47,072 nucleotides of DNA, taken from a bacterium. GTDB taxonomy: Bacteria; Patescibacteriota; Microgenomatia; UBA1406; GWC2-37-13. Below are positions 1 to 9,204 of this stretch, in pieces. Location: contig JAJYOJ010000008.1 of assembly GCA_021796235.1 (NCBI GenBank), forward strand, positions 1-47,072, read 5' to 3'. Positions within the stretch are counted from its first letter, which is position 1. Every line of letters begins with the position of its first letter. Below the pieces are notes generated by a model. That model saw only the letters and a list, made by a program, of their open reading frames with translations. It searched no databases and was not told the origin of the DNA. A program made the translations under genes and the position numbers.

Positions 1-198
1 TTTTTTGACCTTTTCCGGGTTGCCAAAGGATGTAAGATAATTGAAAGCTCCGACCACAAACATAATAAAAAGCACTAAAATTATAAATGCCGATGCGATT
101 GTCAAAATATTATTAAAAACAACTGTCCGACTTATATTGCAGCAGACTGTACTCTTTTCAATAAATGTCCGGCCTACGAATCTTACAGTAGCAAAAGT
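1..198 (-). CDS. T4SS-pilin-like small membrane protein (truncated by window edge)
   Basis: The minus frame is open from 198 to the left edge and reads into a long hydrophobic segment (about positions 100 to 50) followed by GAFNYLTSFGNPEKVKK. A single membrane helix followed by G-(A/G)-F-x-Y-L-T-S-x-G-(D/N)-P-x-K is the hallmark of the small pilin-like membrane proteins (VirB2/TrbC-like, T4SS_pilin family) that are abundant in CPR genomes. Its 3' half lies outside the window. No ATG opens the frame: the first stop upstream is at 199-201 and only ATT-type codons precede the helix, so either a non-AUG start is used or the N-terminus has decayed. The family call rests on the helix and the following motif only. 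Confidence 0.5.
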
Positions 199-307
199 TT
201 ATTTATGGCTCCGTACCTTCTTGCTACCGTGCAAAAAGAATGCGATAACTCCTATAACCCTGTTGAATGCACCGATCATTTATGCATTGCCCGTTCAAAT
301 AAATAGC

Positions 308-934
308 ATGAAATTGCAAAATATTATTATCGTTTTTGCTTATGCGTGTATATTCGCCATTTCACTTGCTGTTTTATATATTCTTCGACCTTTTTCCTAC
401 ACCGATAACGATGCGTCAAAACTACAATGTGAAAACGACAGGATTTATAATACCGGCCCCAACTATATCTATACCTTCGGTACCAAACTCGACTCTTTCA
501 ATGATATGAAGGCGAGAAAACTTTGCGCCTATGACATAATTTGGGACTACGGCGGAAACTATAAAACACCAGGAAGCGTAAACTATAAACTATCACCGGT
601 TATAAAACAAGAATCAAGTTGGAGCGACGCGACAATCATTGCTCTGGGCGTACTTATAACTGGTTTTTTGACCTCCAACTTAATCCTCCGCTTTCTACAC
701 CTTAAATTCGGACATAGCTTGATTAACTTAGCGATAATAGTCATTTCAGGTAGTGTTGTATTTTTAATTTTCTTAATAAAACCCAGTAAAGAAATTTACT
801 GCGCTAATCAAATAGCTACAAAAGTTATGAACATAAGAAATGCAACCTATAAAAACGGCATCTACAAATTTACTCAAGAAAACGAATGGTTTAAAAAGAT
901 GGTTGGACCGTTGTATCAAGCCTGCATTAAATGA
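308..934 (+). CDS. hypothetical membrane protein, 208 aa
   Basis: I do not recognise this protein. The frame is open from position 41, but the first 89 codons look non-coding and overlap the pilin-like gene on the other strand, so the ATG at 308 (MKLQNIIIVFAY) is preferred. From that start there is an N-terminal hydrophobic helix (residues 3-27), a polar domain of about 80 residues with two cysteines and many Tyr/Asn/Asp, two closely spaced membrane helices (about 115-160) and a short polar tail with two more cysteines. This suggests an extracytoplasmic loop held between membrane segments. No Shine-Dalgarno is visible. It faces the downstream polysaccharide genes convergently. Confidence 0.55.
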   Translation: MKLQNIIIVFAYACIFAISLAVLYILRPFSYTDNDASKLQCENDRIYNTGPNYIYTFGTKLDSFNDMKARKLCAYDIIWDYGGNYKTPGSVNYKLSPVIKQESSWSDATIIALGVLITGFLTSNLILRFLHLKFGHSLINLAIIVISGSVVFLIFLIKPSKEIYCANQIATKVMNIRNATYKNGIYKFTQENEWFKKMVGPLYQACIK

Positions 935-1052
935 TTAATCTTCTTATTTTAAACGTAACATCTTTAAATACGGCATATATCCATACCCGAAGAAAACAAT
1001 CGCATAAAAAACGTCCTGCCCGAGATTTATAGCGAATGTTTAAAAAAAGAGG

Positions 1053-1745
1053 TCACAAACGGGTTTTAATCCAGTAGCCGGTCACTTCTTTTATCAACCT
1101 AAAACTCGTTCTCCAGTTCGAGGTTGACCTGCCACCGTGTCGAAGGTTCTTATAGATTGGGACTTCAATTGTCCTTATGCCCAAAGTCTTAGCTTTTTCC
1201 TGGAACTCGAGATCAATCATACTATTTGTAAAGTGTAACTTCATAAGATCATAATACTTGCGCGAAAAGATCTTGGGACTGCCATCAATATCGGTGTAAT
1301 AGATATTAAAAAATAGCCGACAAAAACCGTTGTAAATGATCGATGTAATTGTGCGTGTAAAAGTATCACGTTTTCGCCTTACCGCATGAACAACGATTTT
1401 GGGATCGACCAAAAAGTATTTGAGACACATAACAAGCTCATCGGACCAAACCCGCGCACAACTAACGTAACATAAATATTTACCTCTCGCTTTTTTTAGG
1501 CCGTAAAGAATACCCAAGCCAAACCCGCCCTTTTTTAGCTCGTAGGCCGAAACACTAGGCAGTTCACCTCCAACCTTTTTGCAAATTTCGTAACTATTAT
1601 CTTTTGTGCCATTAATAACTGCAATTAGTTCAAATGAAAGTTTCTCTTTTGTTAAAACTTTGTAATATGATCGAATCACCGACTCAATATGATCGGCCTG
1701 ATTCATAACCGGAAATACAATGGAGATATCAGGTTTATTTTTCAT
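1053..1745 (-). CDS. family 2 glycosyltransferase, DPM1-like
   Basis: GT-A fold glycosyltransferase of family GT2, expected to move a sugar from a nucleotide sugar to a lipid or glycan carrier at the cytoplasmic face. The N-terminus (ISIVFPVMNQADHIESVI) is the classic GT2 start, followed by FELIAVINGTKDNS, which corresponds to the nucleotide-binding strand. The region where the metal-binding DxD normally sits reads CYVSCARVWSDE, so the usual aspartate pair is not evident. C-terminal RHGGRST-x-NWR matches the conserved basic tail of dolichol-phosphate-mannose-synthase-like members. It is the last gene of a minus-strand operon and overlaps the epimerase gene upstream by 11 bases, suggesting translational coupling. 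Confidence 0.85.
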   Translation of the reverse strand: MKNKPDISIVFPVMNQADHIESVIRSYYKVLTKEKLSFELIAVINGTKDNSYEICKKVGGELPSVSAYELKKGGFGLGILYGLKKARGKYLCYVSCARVWSDELVMCLKYFLVDPKIVVHAVRRKRDTFTRTITSIIYNGFCRLFFNIYYTDIDGSPKIFSRKYYDLMKLHFTNSMIDLEFQEKAKTLGIRTIEVPIYKNLRHGGRSTSNWRTSFRLIKEVTGYWIKTRL

Positions 1746-2667
1746 GGTTATAAAATCTCAGTAATCCTTCTTTTAAACTAATTTTTGTCCTCCAGCCGAA
1801 AGTTTTTTGCATTTTTTTGGGATTTCCGTACCAACCTTTGACATCCCAGGCACGATTTTGCATTGCTCCAAACTTTGGCAAAGCTTTTATTTTAAATAAT
1901 TTTTTGGCCAGATATGCCAGTTCTTTTATCGTAGTTTTCTTACCGGTACAGAGGTTGAAAGCTTCACCGTAATGCTCTGTTTTAATCTTAGCGGCTAAAA
2001 CAAGAAGCGCCGAAATAACGTCTTCGATATAAATGAAATCCCTGGAAATATCAGGATCAACAAAATCCGGTAAACGACCTTTTTTTAGGTTTTCAACCAA
2101 AACCGGCATCAGTCTATCTGCTTCTTCCCACGGTCCATAAGCTGAATAGAGTCGAGCATGAATAACCGGAAGTCTTTCTATCTTACCGTAATACTTCAGC
2201 AAATAATATACGGCGGTTTTGGATAACGCATAATGACTGTTGGGAACAAGCTCGCCTTCTTCGGCCGGTCCCCCAGAATTTAAACCGTATTCCGACTGCG
2301 ATCCGGCGTGAATATAGACTTTGAATGAATGTTTTTTCAGTTCTTCAATCAGATTTACCGTCGAAATAAAATTGGTTTCATAAATTTTTTTAATATCTTT
2401 CTGTTTCGAATAGGCGCCATAGGCGGCAAGATTGAAGATCGTTTGCGGTTTGTATTTTGTAAGTGTTTTTTTTATGTCCTTAATATCCAGCAAATCACAT
2501 TTAGCCAGGTTTGCTTTGGTAATTTTGTTTGCCTTTATTCGCCAAGACTTTTCGGGCTCAGAAGACAATCCGATGACATCCGATCTGACTTTTAACAAAC
2601 TATTCAAAAGATTTATTCCGACAAATCCGGCAGCTCCATAAACCGCAATCGGGCCAGTAATTTTCAT
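1735..2667 (-). CDS. NAD-dependent nucleotide-sugar epimerase/dehydratase
   Basis: Extended short-chain dehydrogenase/reductase acting on a nucleotide sugar. The N-terminal Rossmann glycine motif GAAGFVG is at residues 11-17, the FNLAAYGAY strand near 78-86, and the catalytic Tyr-x3-Lys is Y146/K150 (YALSK) with the active-site serine region AGSQSEYG at 121-128. Length (310 aa) is normal. RLYSAYGP and DFIYIEDV are typical of GDP-mannose/CDP-sugar type members, but the exact substrate cannot be read. It overlaps the GT2 gene downstream and the transketolase gene upstream by a few bases, so the four minus-strand genes are probably one polysaccharide-precursor operon. Confidence 0.9.
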   Translation of the reverse strand: MKITGPIAVYGAAGFVGINLLNSLLKVRSDVIGLSSEPEKSWRIKANKITKANLAKCDLLDIKDIKKTLTKYKPQTIFNLAAYGAYSKQKDIKKIYETNFISTVNLIEELKKHSFKVYIHAGSQSEYGLNSGGPAEEGELVPNSHYALSKTAVYYLLKYYGKIERLPVIHARLYSAYGPWEEADRLMPVLVENLKKGRLPDFVDPDISRDFIYIEDVISALLVLAAKIKTEHYGEAFNLCTGKKTTIKELAYLAKKLFKIKALPKFGAMQNRAWDVKGWYGNPKKMQKTFGWRTKISLKEGLLRFYNHEK

Positions 2668-3560
2668 AAAAGACTTTTAACTGTTTTTGTAATACTTTCT
2701 TTATCTAAACCATTCTCTTTGAGGTAAAAATCTCGACTGCCGTTGTGTTTCGAAATGTAACCTTTGGCAAAAAGATGGTCAAAAGAGTTTATTTTAAGCG
2801 CCTTTGCATGCAAAATTGAACTTATATAATGCCCCAGACCGCCTATATCTACATGTTCTTCTATTACTAAAACTTTTTTGGTGCGCATTATCGAACCGAT
2901 TAAAGACTTTGGTAGACTAAAAGGAATTTCTGTAACCAAAAACAAGTCAGGCTTTCTCTTAAAACCGGAAATTGCCGGCAAGGCTCGATTGAGTATAGAA
3001 CCTAAAACAATAACAGTCAGTTTATTACCTCCGATAACCTTGCGGCAAGCACTGTAGTTTGTAAAAGATACGGTTAATTTTTCCGCTTTAGTAAGTCTCA
3101 GATACGCTGGACCCTTCCCCTCATGCATACGCAAAACCATCGGAGCAATGTCTTGCGAAGACCCCGGGACAAAAACCTTCATATGCGGCAAGGACGTCAT
3201 AAGAGCAACATCATTTAACATGTGATGAGTTGGGCCGGCTATTGCGTAGTCAAAACCTCCGCCCAAACCGACGATCTTTACGTCCCGGTTACTCAAACAT
3301 ATATCGTTTCTTAATTCTTCCAGAACTTTGATGGTAACAAACGGTGCAATGCTATAAACCCAGGGCTGGAATCCCGCATAGGCCATCCCGGCTGCCATGG
3401 TAATCATATTGTGTTCTGCCACGCCGGCGTTGATATATCGATCTTTTAGCTCCGCCTGAATCGGTTCAAACAAATTAAATCCTAAATCTCCAGTTAAAAG
3501 CGTGACGTGTTTGTCTTTTTTGGCAATAGAAAGTAATGTTTCAGCAAATGAATATCTCAT
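2664..3560 (-). CDS. transketolase-like C-terminal subunit (pyrimidine-binding half)
   Basis: This 298-residue protein holds the Pyr and C-terminal domains of a transketolase/DXPS-type thiamine-diphosphate enzyme. The activating glutamate lies in NAGVAEHNMI (about residues 44-53), and AGPTHHMLNDVALM (about 108-121) is the typical substrate-channel loop. The thiamine half is encoded by the gene just upstream, overlapping by 4 bases. Such split pairs often sit in sugar or secondary-metabolite clusters and move two-carbon units onto unusual aldoses, whereas a full-length transketolase is present elsewhere (28497-30455). A role in making a surface-sugar precursor is inferred from the neighbouring epimerase and glycosyltransferase. 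Confidence 0.88.
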   Translation of the reverse strand: MRYSFAETLLSIAKKDKHVTLLTGDLGFNLFEPIQAELKDRYINAGVAEHNMITMAAGMAYAGFQPWVYSIAPFVTIKVLEELRNDICLSNRDVKIVGLGGGFDYAIAGPTHHMLNDVALMTSLPHMKVFVPGSSQDIAPMVLRMHEGKGPAYLRLTKAEKLTVSFTNYSACRKVIGGNKLTVIVLGSILNRALPAISGFKRKPDLFLVTEIPFSLPKSLIGSIMRTKKVLVIEEHVDIGGLGHYISSILHAKALKINSFDHLFAKGYISKHNGSRDFYLKENGLDKESITKTVKSLL

Positions 3561-4360
3561 ATTAGTCTTTCAATATCTTCTAAGGCTTTTTTGTAAATTT
3601 CAGGCGTTAAATGCAGATAATTTGACGTTAGTTTATCTTCAATTAAGGCTACTCCTTTACCCCGACTGGTTTTACAGATTAGCACTGCCGGTTTAAATTT
3701 ATTTTTTTGGGTTTTTTTGAGGGCTTTTTCTACATCGAAAAGATTATGACCGTCAACCGATTGAACATAAAAACCAAAAGCCCTCCATTTGTCAACGCTT
3801 GCCGCATCTCCCAATATATCTCTCGTGCGTCCCGTAGCCTGAAATCCGTTTTTATCGATTAAAACTATTAAATTATTTAGCTTGTGTTGACTGGCAAATA
3901 ATGCGGCTTCCCATACAGCTCCTTCGTTACATTCACCGTCCGACATCAGACAAAAGACGCGCGGGAATGAATTTTTATTGAGTAACTTGTAGGCCTTTGC
4001 CAAACCAGCAGAAAAAGATAAACCGTGACCAAGACTGCCTGTGGCTAAGGGAATATCTTTGGGTAAAGTAGAGGGCGTATGGACACCAAACTGGGTGTTG
4101 TCTTTAAAATAGGTCGCTAACTGCGTATTTGGTATCTTTTTTAAATAATTTAGGACCACGTAGAGAGCCAGTGAAGCGTGACCTTTGGAAAGAATAAATT
4201 TGTCCTTTTTGCCCATCTCAAAAATTATTGTTTGGATTAATATATCAATACAAGACAGACAGGAACCGATATGGGGATAATGCGAGTTTGAGTTATAAGC
4301 CAACTCCAGCATTTTTTTTCGTAAGAGAACCTTTAATTTTTGTTTCTCTCTTTGAATCAT
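3557..4360 (-). CDS. transketolase-like N-terminal subunit (thiamine diphosphate-binding half)
   Basis: This 267-residue protein is the PP-binding domain of transketolase. FILSKGHASLALY provides the KGH motif, TGSLGHGLSFSAGLAKA the GSLGHGL motif, and GDGECNEG-type thiamine-binding sequence appears as MSDGECNEGAVWEAALFA followed by NLIVLIDKNG. The frame could open at a TTG at 4369, but the ATG at 4360 (MIQREKQK) is preferred. It overlaps the C-terminal subunit gene by 4 bases, which fits equimolar synthesis. It is divergent from the double methyltransferase gene; the 57-base gap contains an AGTATACAAT sequence that can serve as a -10 element on either strand. Confidence 0.88.
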   Translation of the reverse strand: MIQREKQKLKVLLRKKMLELAYNSNSHYPHIGSCLSCIDILIQTIIFEMGKKDKFILSKGHASLALYVVLNYLKKIPNTQLATYFKDNTQFGVHTPSTLPKDIPLATGSLGHGLSFSAGLAKAYKLLNKNSFPRVFCLMSDGECNEGAVWEAALFASQHKLNNLIVLIDKNGFQATGRTRDILGDAASVDKWRAFGFYVQSVDGHNLFDVEKALKKTQKNKFKPAVLICKTSRGKGVALIEDKLTSNYLHLTPEIYKKALEDIERLI

Positions 4361-4417
4361 GGCCGGCAAATTTACATACTGTTAAAAACGATGATAGTAT
4401 ACAATATCACTATTCAA

Positions 4418-6052
4418 ATGATTACTCAATTGTGTACCATCTGCGGTAAAAACAACTATGAAGTTTTATATCCGGAAAATTTCGATCTTAAAAAAATTGA
4501 CGAGCGCATATTTTCGGCTCGCAGGCTTCCTGATAAAATTCATTATCGTATTGTTCGCTGTAAAAATTGCGGGTTTATCTATTCTAATCCAATATTAGAA
4601 TACGAAAAAATTGAAAAACTTTACAAAAAAAGCTTTACCACCTACGAAGAATACCTTGAAGATCTTAGAGAAACTTATGGTTTTTATCTAAAAGGACTAA
4701 AAAAATACGGCGTTAAAAAGGGAAAGCTTTTAGAAATAGGTTGCGGCAATGGCTTTTTTCTTCTAGAAGCTTTGAAGCAAGGCTACAAATCTGTCTACGG
4801 AGTCGAGCCGGGGAAAAAATCCGTCGAAATTGCCGATCCCAGAATTAGAAATAACATCGTGATCGATATCTTCCGCCCGGGGATTTATAAACCCAAAACC
4901 TTTGCTGTTATTTGTTGTTTTCAAACTCTTGATCATATCCCGAATCCTAATGAACTCCTGGCCGAATGCCGAAAAATTCTAAAAGATGACGGTTTTATGT
5001 TGTTTCTCAACCATGATATCGGAGCTTGGACCAACCGGTTATTCGGAGAAGAAAGCCCGGTTATCGATATAGAACATACCTATTTATTTGACCAAAAAAC
5101 TATAGCTAAAATTTTTGAAAAACACCGATTTACAGTTCTCGAAATCAAATCTGCCCTTAATATCCACCGACTGGCTTATTGGCTGACACTTTTACCTCCA
5201 GCCAGACCGATTAAAAAAACGATTTTAAGCCTGCTCGGCAAACTTAAAATTGCCGGATTAAAGGTGAAACTTTACCCGGGAAATTTGGTGCTTTATGCCA
5301 GAAAATCAAACGGTTTGAATCAAGACATTTATCATAAACAATATGTTTTTAATCAAGACGTAGAGGAACTGGGAGGCTATCAGTATACCGGCAAAGACTG
5401 CGCTACAAGATTGATCACGGAAAAACAGAACGAGTGCATTGTTTCTTATCTAAATAAATATTTTAATAAAAATATTTCGATACTAGATATGGGTTGTGGA
5501 GACGGCGTATTTACTTTAGAGATCTTTAAGAAATTCCTGCCGAAAAAAATTGTCGCTTTTGATTTGTTGCAAAAACCTATTGAAGTTGCTAAAAAAAACA
5601 CTCCAAAAGAATACAGAAAAAGAGTCGCTTTCGGGGTAGATAATGTTTATGACTTTGCCTGTCCAAAAAAGAAATTTAATGTTGGCATACTGCGCTTTAT
5701 ACTCCATCATCTTGATCATCCCGAAAAAGCCATCGCCAACGTTTCTAAATCTTTAGATAAAATAATAGTTCTTGAGCCGAACGGGTATAATTTGCTCCTT
5801 AAAATCATTGAAAAGATTTCGCCGTATCACCGCAGACACAAAGAAAAATCTTACTTTCCTTACCTTTTAAACCGTTGGTTTGCCAAAAATGGTTTCCAGT
5901 TAAAAGAAAAAAAATACATAACTTTGGTGCCGTGTTTTTCTCCCGAACCGGTGGCAAAAGCTCTAAAGTTTTTTGAACCGCTTGCGGAAAAGGTCCCAAT
6001 TTTTAATAAAATAATCTGTGGAGTATATCTGGCTTACTATGAAAAAAAATAA
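4418..6052 (+). CDS. fused double SAM-dependent methyltransferase with N-terminal zinc-binding motif
   Basis: This 544-residue chain carries two class I methyltransferase domains. An N-terminal CTICG ... CKNCGF pair (four cysteines) resembles the zinc module of sugar C-methyltransferases. Domain 1 has LLEIGCGNGFFLLEAL and the post-I acidic GVEPG; domain 2, beginning near residue 330, has ILDMGCGDGVFTLEIF and AFDLLQKPIEVA. Each therefore keeps its own SAM-binding glycine loop. The start at 4418 (MITQLCTICG) is chosen because it places the Cys motif at the N-terminus and a TATACAAT-like -10 lies about 12 bases upstream. It overlaps the next membrane-protein gene by 14 bases. A role in methylating surface sugars or their lipid carriers is inferred from context. 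Confidence 0.8.
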   Translation: MITQLCTICGKNNYEVLYPENFDLKKIDERIFSARRLPDKIHYRIVRCKNCGFIYSNPILEYEKIEKLYKKSFTTYEEYLEDLRETYGFYLKGLKKYGVKKGKLLEIGCGNGFFLLEALKQGYKSVYGVEPGKKSVEIADPRIRNNIVIDIFRPGIYKPKTFAVICCFQTLDHIPNPNELLAECRKILKDDGFMLFLNHDIGAWTNRLFGEESPVIDIEHTYLFDQKTIAKIFEKHRFTVLEIKSALNIHRLAYWLTLLPPARPIKKTILSLLGKLKIAGLKVKLYPGNLVLYARKSNGLNQDIYHKQYVFNQDVEELGGYQYTGKDCATRLITEKQNECIVSYLNKYFNKNISILDMGCGDGVFTLEIFKKFLPKKIVAFDLLQKPIEVAKKNTPKEYRKRVAFGVDNVYDFACPKKKFNVGILRFILHHLDHPEKAIANVSKSLDKIIVLEPNGYNLLLKIIEKISPYHRRHKEKSYFPYLLNRWFAKNGFQLKEKKYITLVPCFSPEPVAKALKFFEPLAEKVPIFNKIICGVYLAYYEKK

Positions 6053-7592
6053 AGCGGAAATAACTTTTTTTTTAATGCTTTTCCTGTCGCTTGTTTCAAT
6101 AATACTCCTTACGTATAAAGATTACGGCACCATCTGGAACGAAGATGTATTTGTAAATAGCGGCCATTATTATACGCGTCTCATCCTTAATTATTTTAAG
6201 ATAAAAAACAATCTCGCGCCTTTTGATTTTTTTAAAACTTATCCGGCTCTGGGCTTAGTGCATATCCAAACCCATGGCGTTTCTTTTGACATCCTGCTTT
6301 TTTCCCTGATGTCATTATTCAAAAAGTTTTCCTTTGAAAACTATCATCTTTTAAAGGCCTTGGTTGCGGTTCCAACCTTCATTTTTATCTACCTGACTGT
6401 AAGAAAACTAACAAACTGGAAGGTGGCTGCCTTTTCGTTCCTGCTTTTGGGACTATTCCCGGATTTTTATGGAAATATATTTAACAATGCAATTGATGTT
6501 CAGTCCGTTCTTGTTCTATCCGCTGCAGTTTGTTCATTTACTTATTTTTTCTTAGGAAAACAAACAGTTTTTAAAGGTTTTGTTTTGGCTTTTTTTTTAG
6601 GTTTGTGCCTGGAACAGAGAATAATTTTTTTGTACGTTTTTCTCCTTATCCTTCTTGGCATTTTTGTCCGGGAATGGTTGATCAAAAAAAAGTTTGTTTC
6701 TGCTTTTTACAAGAGCTTTTTATTAGGTTTTTTTAGCTTGATTTTTGCTCACTTACTCCACCCCTACCTTTTCACGCATCCTATTTTTGGGCTTTTTGAC
6801 ATGATGAAGGCTGCCAGACTTTATCCTTTTACGGCCGCCAACCTGTTTGAAGGTAAAATGTATTTTCCGCCCAACCTCCCTTGGAATTATCTTCCAAAAC
6901 TAATTTTTATCACAACACCCGAGGCCACAATATTTCTCTTCATCATTGGCAATTTTTATCTTCTGAAGCAGATTTTTACCAAAAAAACTCTCGGGAAAAA
7001 CAGATTTATCTTTTTTTTCCTGTTGTCGATAATGTATGTTCCGATTATACTGACGATTTTACTCAAACCCAATATCTACGATTCTTGGCGACAGTTCCTT
7101 TTTCTCACGGTACCGATAATAATCATTGCTGCTTTTGGTTTCCTGACAATAATCAAGCTTAAAACTTATTGGCTAAAGGTCTGTCTTATGCTATTAATTG
7201 CGGCTGACCTATTATTCACGGCTTACACTTTTATCAAACTTCATCCCTATCAATATGTTTATTACAACCTTTTCGTCGGAGGATTAAAAGGAGCTTATCG
7301 GCAATATGAAACTGATTATCTCGGAGCCGGATACAAAGAAGCGGTGCTCTGGTTTAATAGCCATATAAATGATCCGACAAAAACCTATTTAATTTATGCG
7401 GAGGGTGACAGATTGTCTTCGCAAACTTATTTCAAAAAAAATATGGTTTTCACCTCTGATGTCGCAAAAGCCGATTATATTTTTACCTTTACGCGCTGGA
7501 ATCTTGACCGACAAAATCCCGGAAAGACTGTTTATACTGTTGAGAGAGAAGGCGTTCCGCTGATTTTTATAAAACAAAACATTCATGGGTAA
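6039..7592 (+). CDS. polytopic membrane protein, probable GT-C (ArnT/PMT-like) glycosyltransferase
   Basis: This 517-residue protein has about ten or more membrane helices and a first extracytoplasmic loop with acidic residues after helix 1 (YGTIWNEDVFVNSGHYY), the layout of lipid-sugar-dependent GT-C enzymes. The C-terminal 100 residues form a soluble domain. I chose ATG 6039 (MKKNKAEITFFL), which gives a basic N-terminus before the first helix. It overlaps the methyltransferase gene by 14 bases and the following membrane-protein gene by 8, so the three form an operon. The specific donor and acceptor cannot be inferred. Confidence 0.65.
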   Translation: MKKNKAEITFFLMLFLSLVSIILLTYKDYGTIWNEDVFVNSGHYYTRLILNYFKIKNNLAPFDFFKTYPALGLVHIQTHGVSFDILLFSLMSLFKKFSFENYHLLKALVAVPTFIFIYLTVRKLTNWKVAAFSFLLLGLFPDFYGNIFNNAIDVQSVLVLSAAVCSFTYFFLGKQTVFKGFVLAFFLGLCLEQRIIFLYVFLLILLGIFVREWLIKKKFVSAFYKSFLLGFFSLIFAHLLHPYLFTHPIFGLFDMMKAARLYPFTAANLFEGKMYFPPNLPWNYLPKLIFITTPEATIFLFIIGNFYLLKQIFTKKTLGKNRFIFFFLLSIMYVPIILTILLKPNIYDSWRQFLFLTVPIIIIAAFGFLTIIKLKTYWLKVCLMLLIAADLLFTAYTFIKLHPYQYVYYNLFVGGLKGAYRQYETDYLGAGYKEAVLWFNSHINDPTKTYLIYAEGDRLSSQTYFKKNMVFTSDVAKADYIFTFTRWNLDRQNPGKTVYTVEREGVPLIFIKQNIHG

Positions 7593-9195
7593 ATTTAAGT
7601 TTAATCCCTATCGGTTATTGACGATTCTGAACCTCAGTTTACTAATCGCTGTAATAAGTATTTTAAAAGTGATTGTCGGAGCTTTCTCAACGCCTAAAAA
7701 CTATGCGTATTTGGCTGTCGGTCATTACTGGTCAGATTATTTTGAATATGTCCAACAAGTTATGCAGGGTATGCGGGGCCACTGGCTAGTAAATAATCCT
7801 TTCACCGCCAACGATCCGACCAGAACTTTTTTAGGCTGGGAGCCTTACCTACTGATTGGAAAATTCGGAAGCTTATTTCACTGGTCACCGTATTTTACCT
7901 ACTGGTTCACTGTGTTCTTTTTGACCTTGATCGTTTGTCTGCTTACCTATAAGTTGGTAACTTTATTACTGCCAAAAGAGTCATTTTTGGCTCAGCTGGG
8001 AGCATGGTTACTGGGACTTTTGGCTACACAGTTTGTTAATACAAGGCTCGTACCCTATGACTATTGGTACTTTCCCCTATCTCTGTTTCATCGGTTGGGA
8101 TCTGCTCCCCACCACCTGCTAAGTACAATTTTTATTATTCTAATAATAATATTGCTGGCAAAACTTTTTTCCGATTTTCATAAGTTTAACCTGACAAAAA
8201 TAACCTGCCTGACTTTATCAATCCTGTTTATTATGATTTCTCTTCTAAGCTTTGCTCCCTTTTACGTTATATCCATCATGTCGGGAACCCTAACTCTTGG
8301 TTTTATCGATTTGATAAAAAAAGTGGAATTAAAGCTGGTTTATTTTTTGGGACTTTTAGTTGGAATTATTCTTCCAACCGCCCTTTTCTTTAAATACCTC
8401 CATACCGGCCCGCTTTTCCAAAGTACTATTGCCTGGGAAACGGCCCAACAGAGTTATCCTTCTCTTTGGGAACTAATTTTATATACCGGTCCGGTTTTAA
8501 TCTTCATCCCGTTTGGAATTAAAAGCTATTTTCAAGAAAAAACACCTCTGAAGATCTTATTCTTTTTATTTACGCTCTTTAGTTACCTCTATTTTTATAC
8601 CCCGTTGTCGCTTTATCTGGGCAGTCACAATCACCGGTTTTTGAGTCCAGTAAGCTATACTCTTTTTGGCGTTTTGGCTTTTTTGGGAATGAAGGCGGTA
8701 ACCAACCGTTTGCCAAAAAATAAAATCTTTCCTGCCGGTACTGTCATTATTTTTTTAGGCTACTTCGTAGTTATCACAGCTATTCTTTACCAAACCACAT
8801 TCTCAACGGTTGATCAGTTGAGTTATTTGCCAAAAGATTTGATTACCGGTATAAAAACACTTGATTCATTTCCGGACAAAAAGGCGGTCTTGACGTCTCC
8901 GGCGCTTTCCTTAGGAGTAATCGTCCCGGTGATTGCCGATCGTAACGTCTATCTGGGAAGGCTCATTTTTACTCCGGATTTTGCTAAAAGAACCGCCCTC
9001 TCAGATCAATTTTATCTGGGCCAGCTGTCTGATCAACAAGCCAGAAATCTAATGCAAGAAAATAATATCGGTTACGTAATCTTAGGAGCGATAGAAAAAT
9101 CACACTCAAGTTATAATAGCCGAGATTTAGAGAAATACTCATTCCTTAAAAAAATATTTGAGAACAACCAAGTAGCAATCTATAAGGTAATTTAG
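7585..9195 (+). CDS. polytopic membrane protein, possible GT-C-type glycosyltransferase
   Basis: This 536-residue protein begins with a helix followed by an extracytoplasmic loop (YWSDYFEYVQQVMQGMRGHWLVNNP) and has about eleven further hydrophobic segments, ending with a soluble domain of about 120 residues (from SFPDKKAVLTSPA). The arrangement is similar to the preceding gene and to GT-C or O-antigen-type membrane enzymes, but no diagnostic motif was seen. The ATG overlaps the stop of the upstream gene (ATGGGTAA), implying translational coupling. Confidence 0.6.
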   Translation: MGKFKFNPYRLLTILNLSLLIAVISILKVIVGAFSTPKNYAYLAVGHYWSDYFEYVQQVMQGMRGHWLVNNPFTANDPTRTFLGWEPYLLIGKFGSLFHWSPYFTYWFTVFFLTLIVCLLTYKLVTLLLPKESFLAQLGAWLLGLLATQFVNTRLVPYDYWYFPLSLFHRLGSAPHHLLSTIFIILIIILLAKLFSDFHKFNLTKITCLTLSILFIMISLLSFAPFYVISIMSGTLTLGFIDLIKKVELKLVYFLGLLVGIILPTALFFKYLHTGPLFQSTIAWETAQQSYPSLWELILYTGPVLIFIPFGIKSYFQEKTPLKILFFLFTLFSYLYFYTPLSLYLGSHNHRFLSPVSYTLFGVLAFLGMKAVTNRLPKNKIFPAGTVIIFLGYFVVITAILYQTTFSTVDQLSYLPKDLITGIKTLDSFPDKKAVLTSPALSLGVIVPVIADRNVYLGRLIFTPDFAKRTALSDQFYLGQLSDQQARNLMQENNIGYVILGAIEKSHSSYNSRDLEKYSFLKKIFENNQVAIYKVI

Positions 9196-9204
9196 TTGTT
9201 AACG

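Noticed and set aside
79-306. A Cys-rich plus-strand frame (NCPTYIAADCTLF ... ECDNSYNPVECTDHLC) ending just before the ATG at 308.
   Set aside because: It has no start codon before 205 and its first half is the exact codon-aligned complement of the pilin-like minus gene, so it is more probably a shadow. The last 33 codons remain possible but unsupported.
41-307. N-terminal extension of the 308-934 membrane protein.
   Set aside because: The 89 added residues have no domain-like character and overlap the minus-strand gene; the ATG at 308 starts a clear membrane helix.
3557-4369. TTG start at 4369 for the transketolase N-subunit.
   Set aside because: Adds only MPA before an ATG at 4360; the ATG is the simpler choice.
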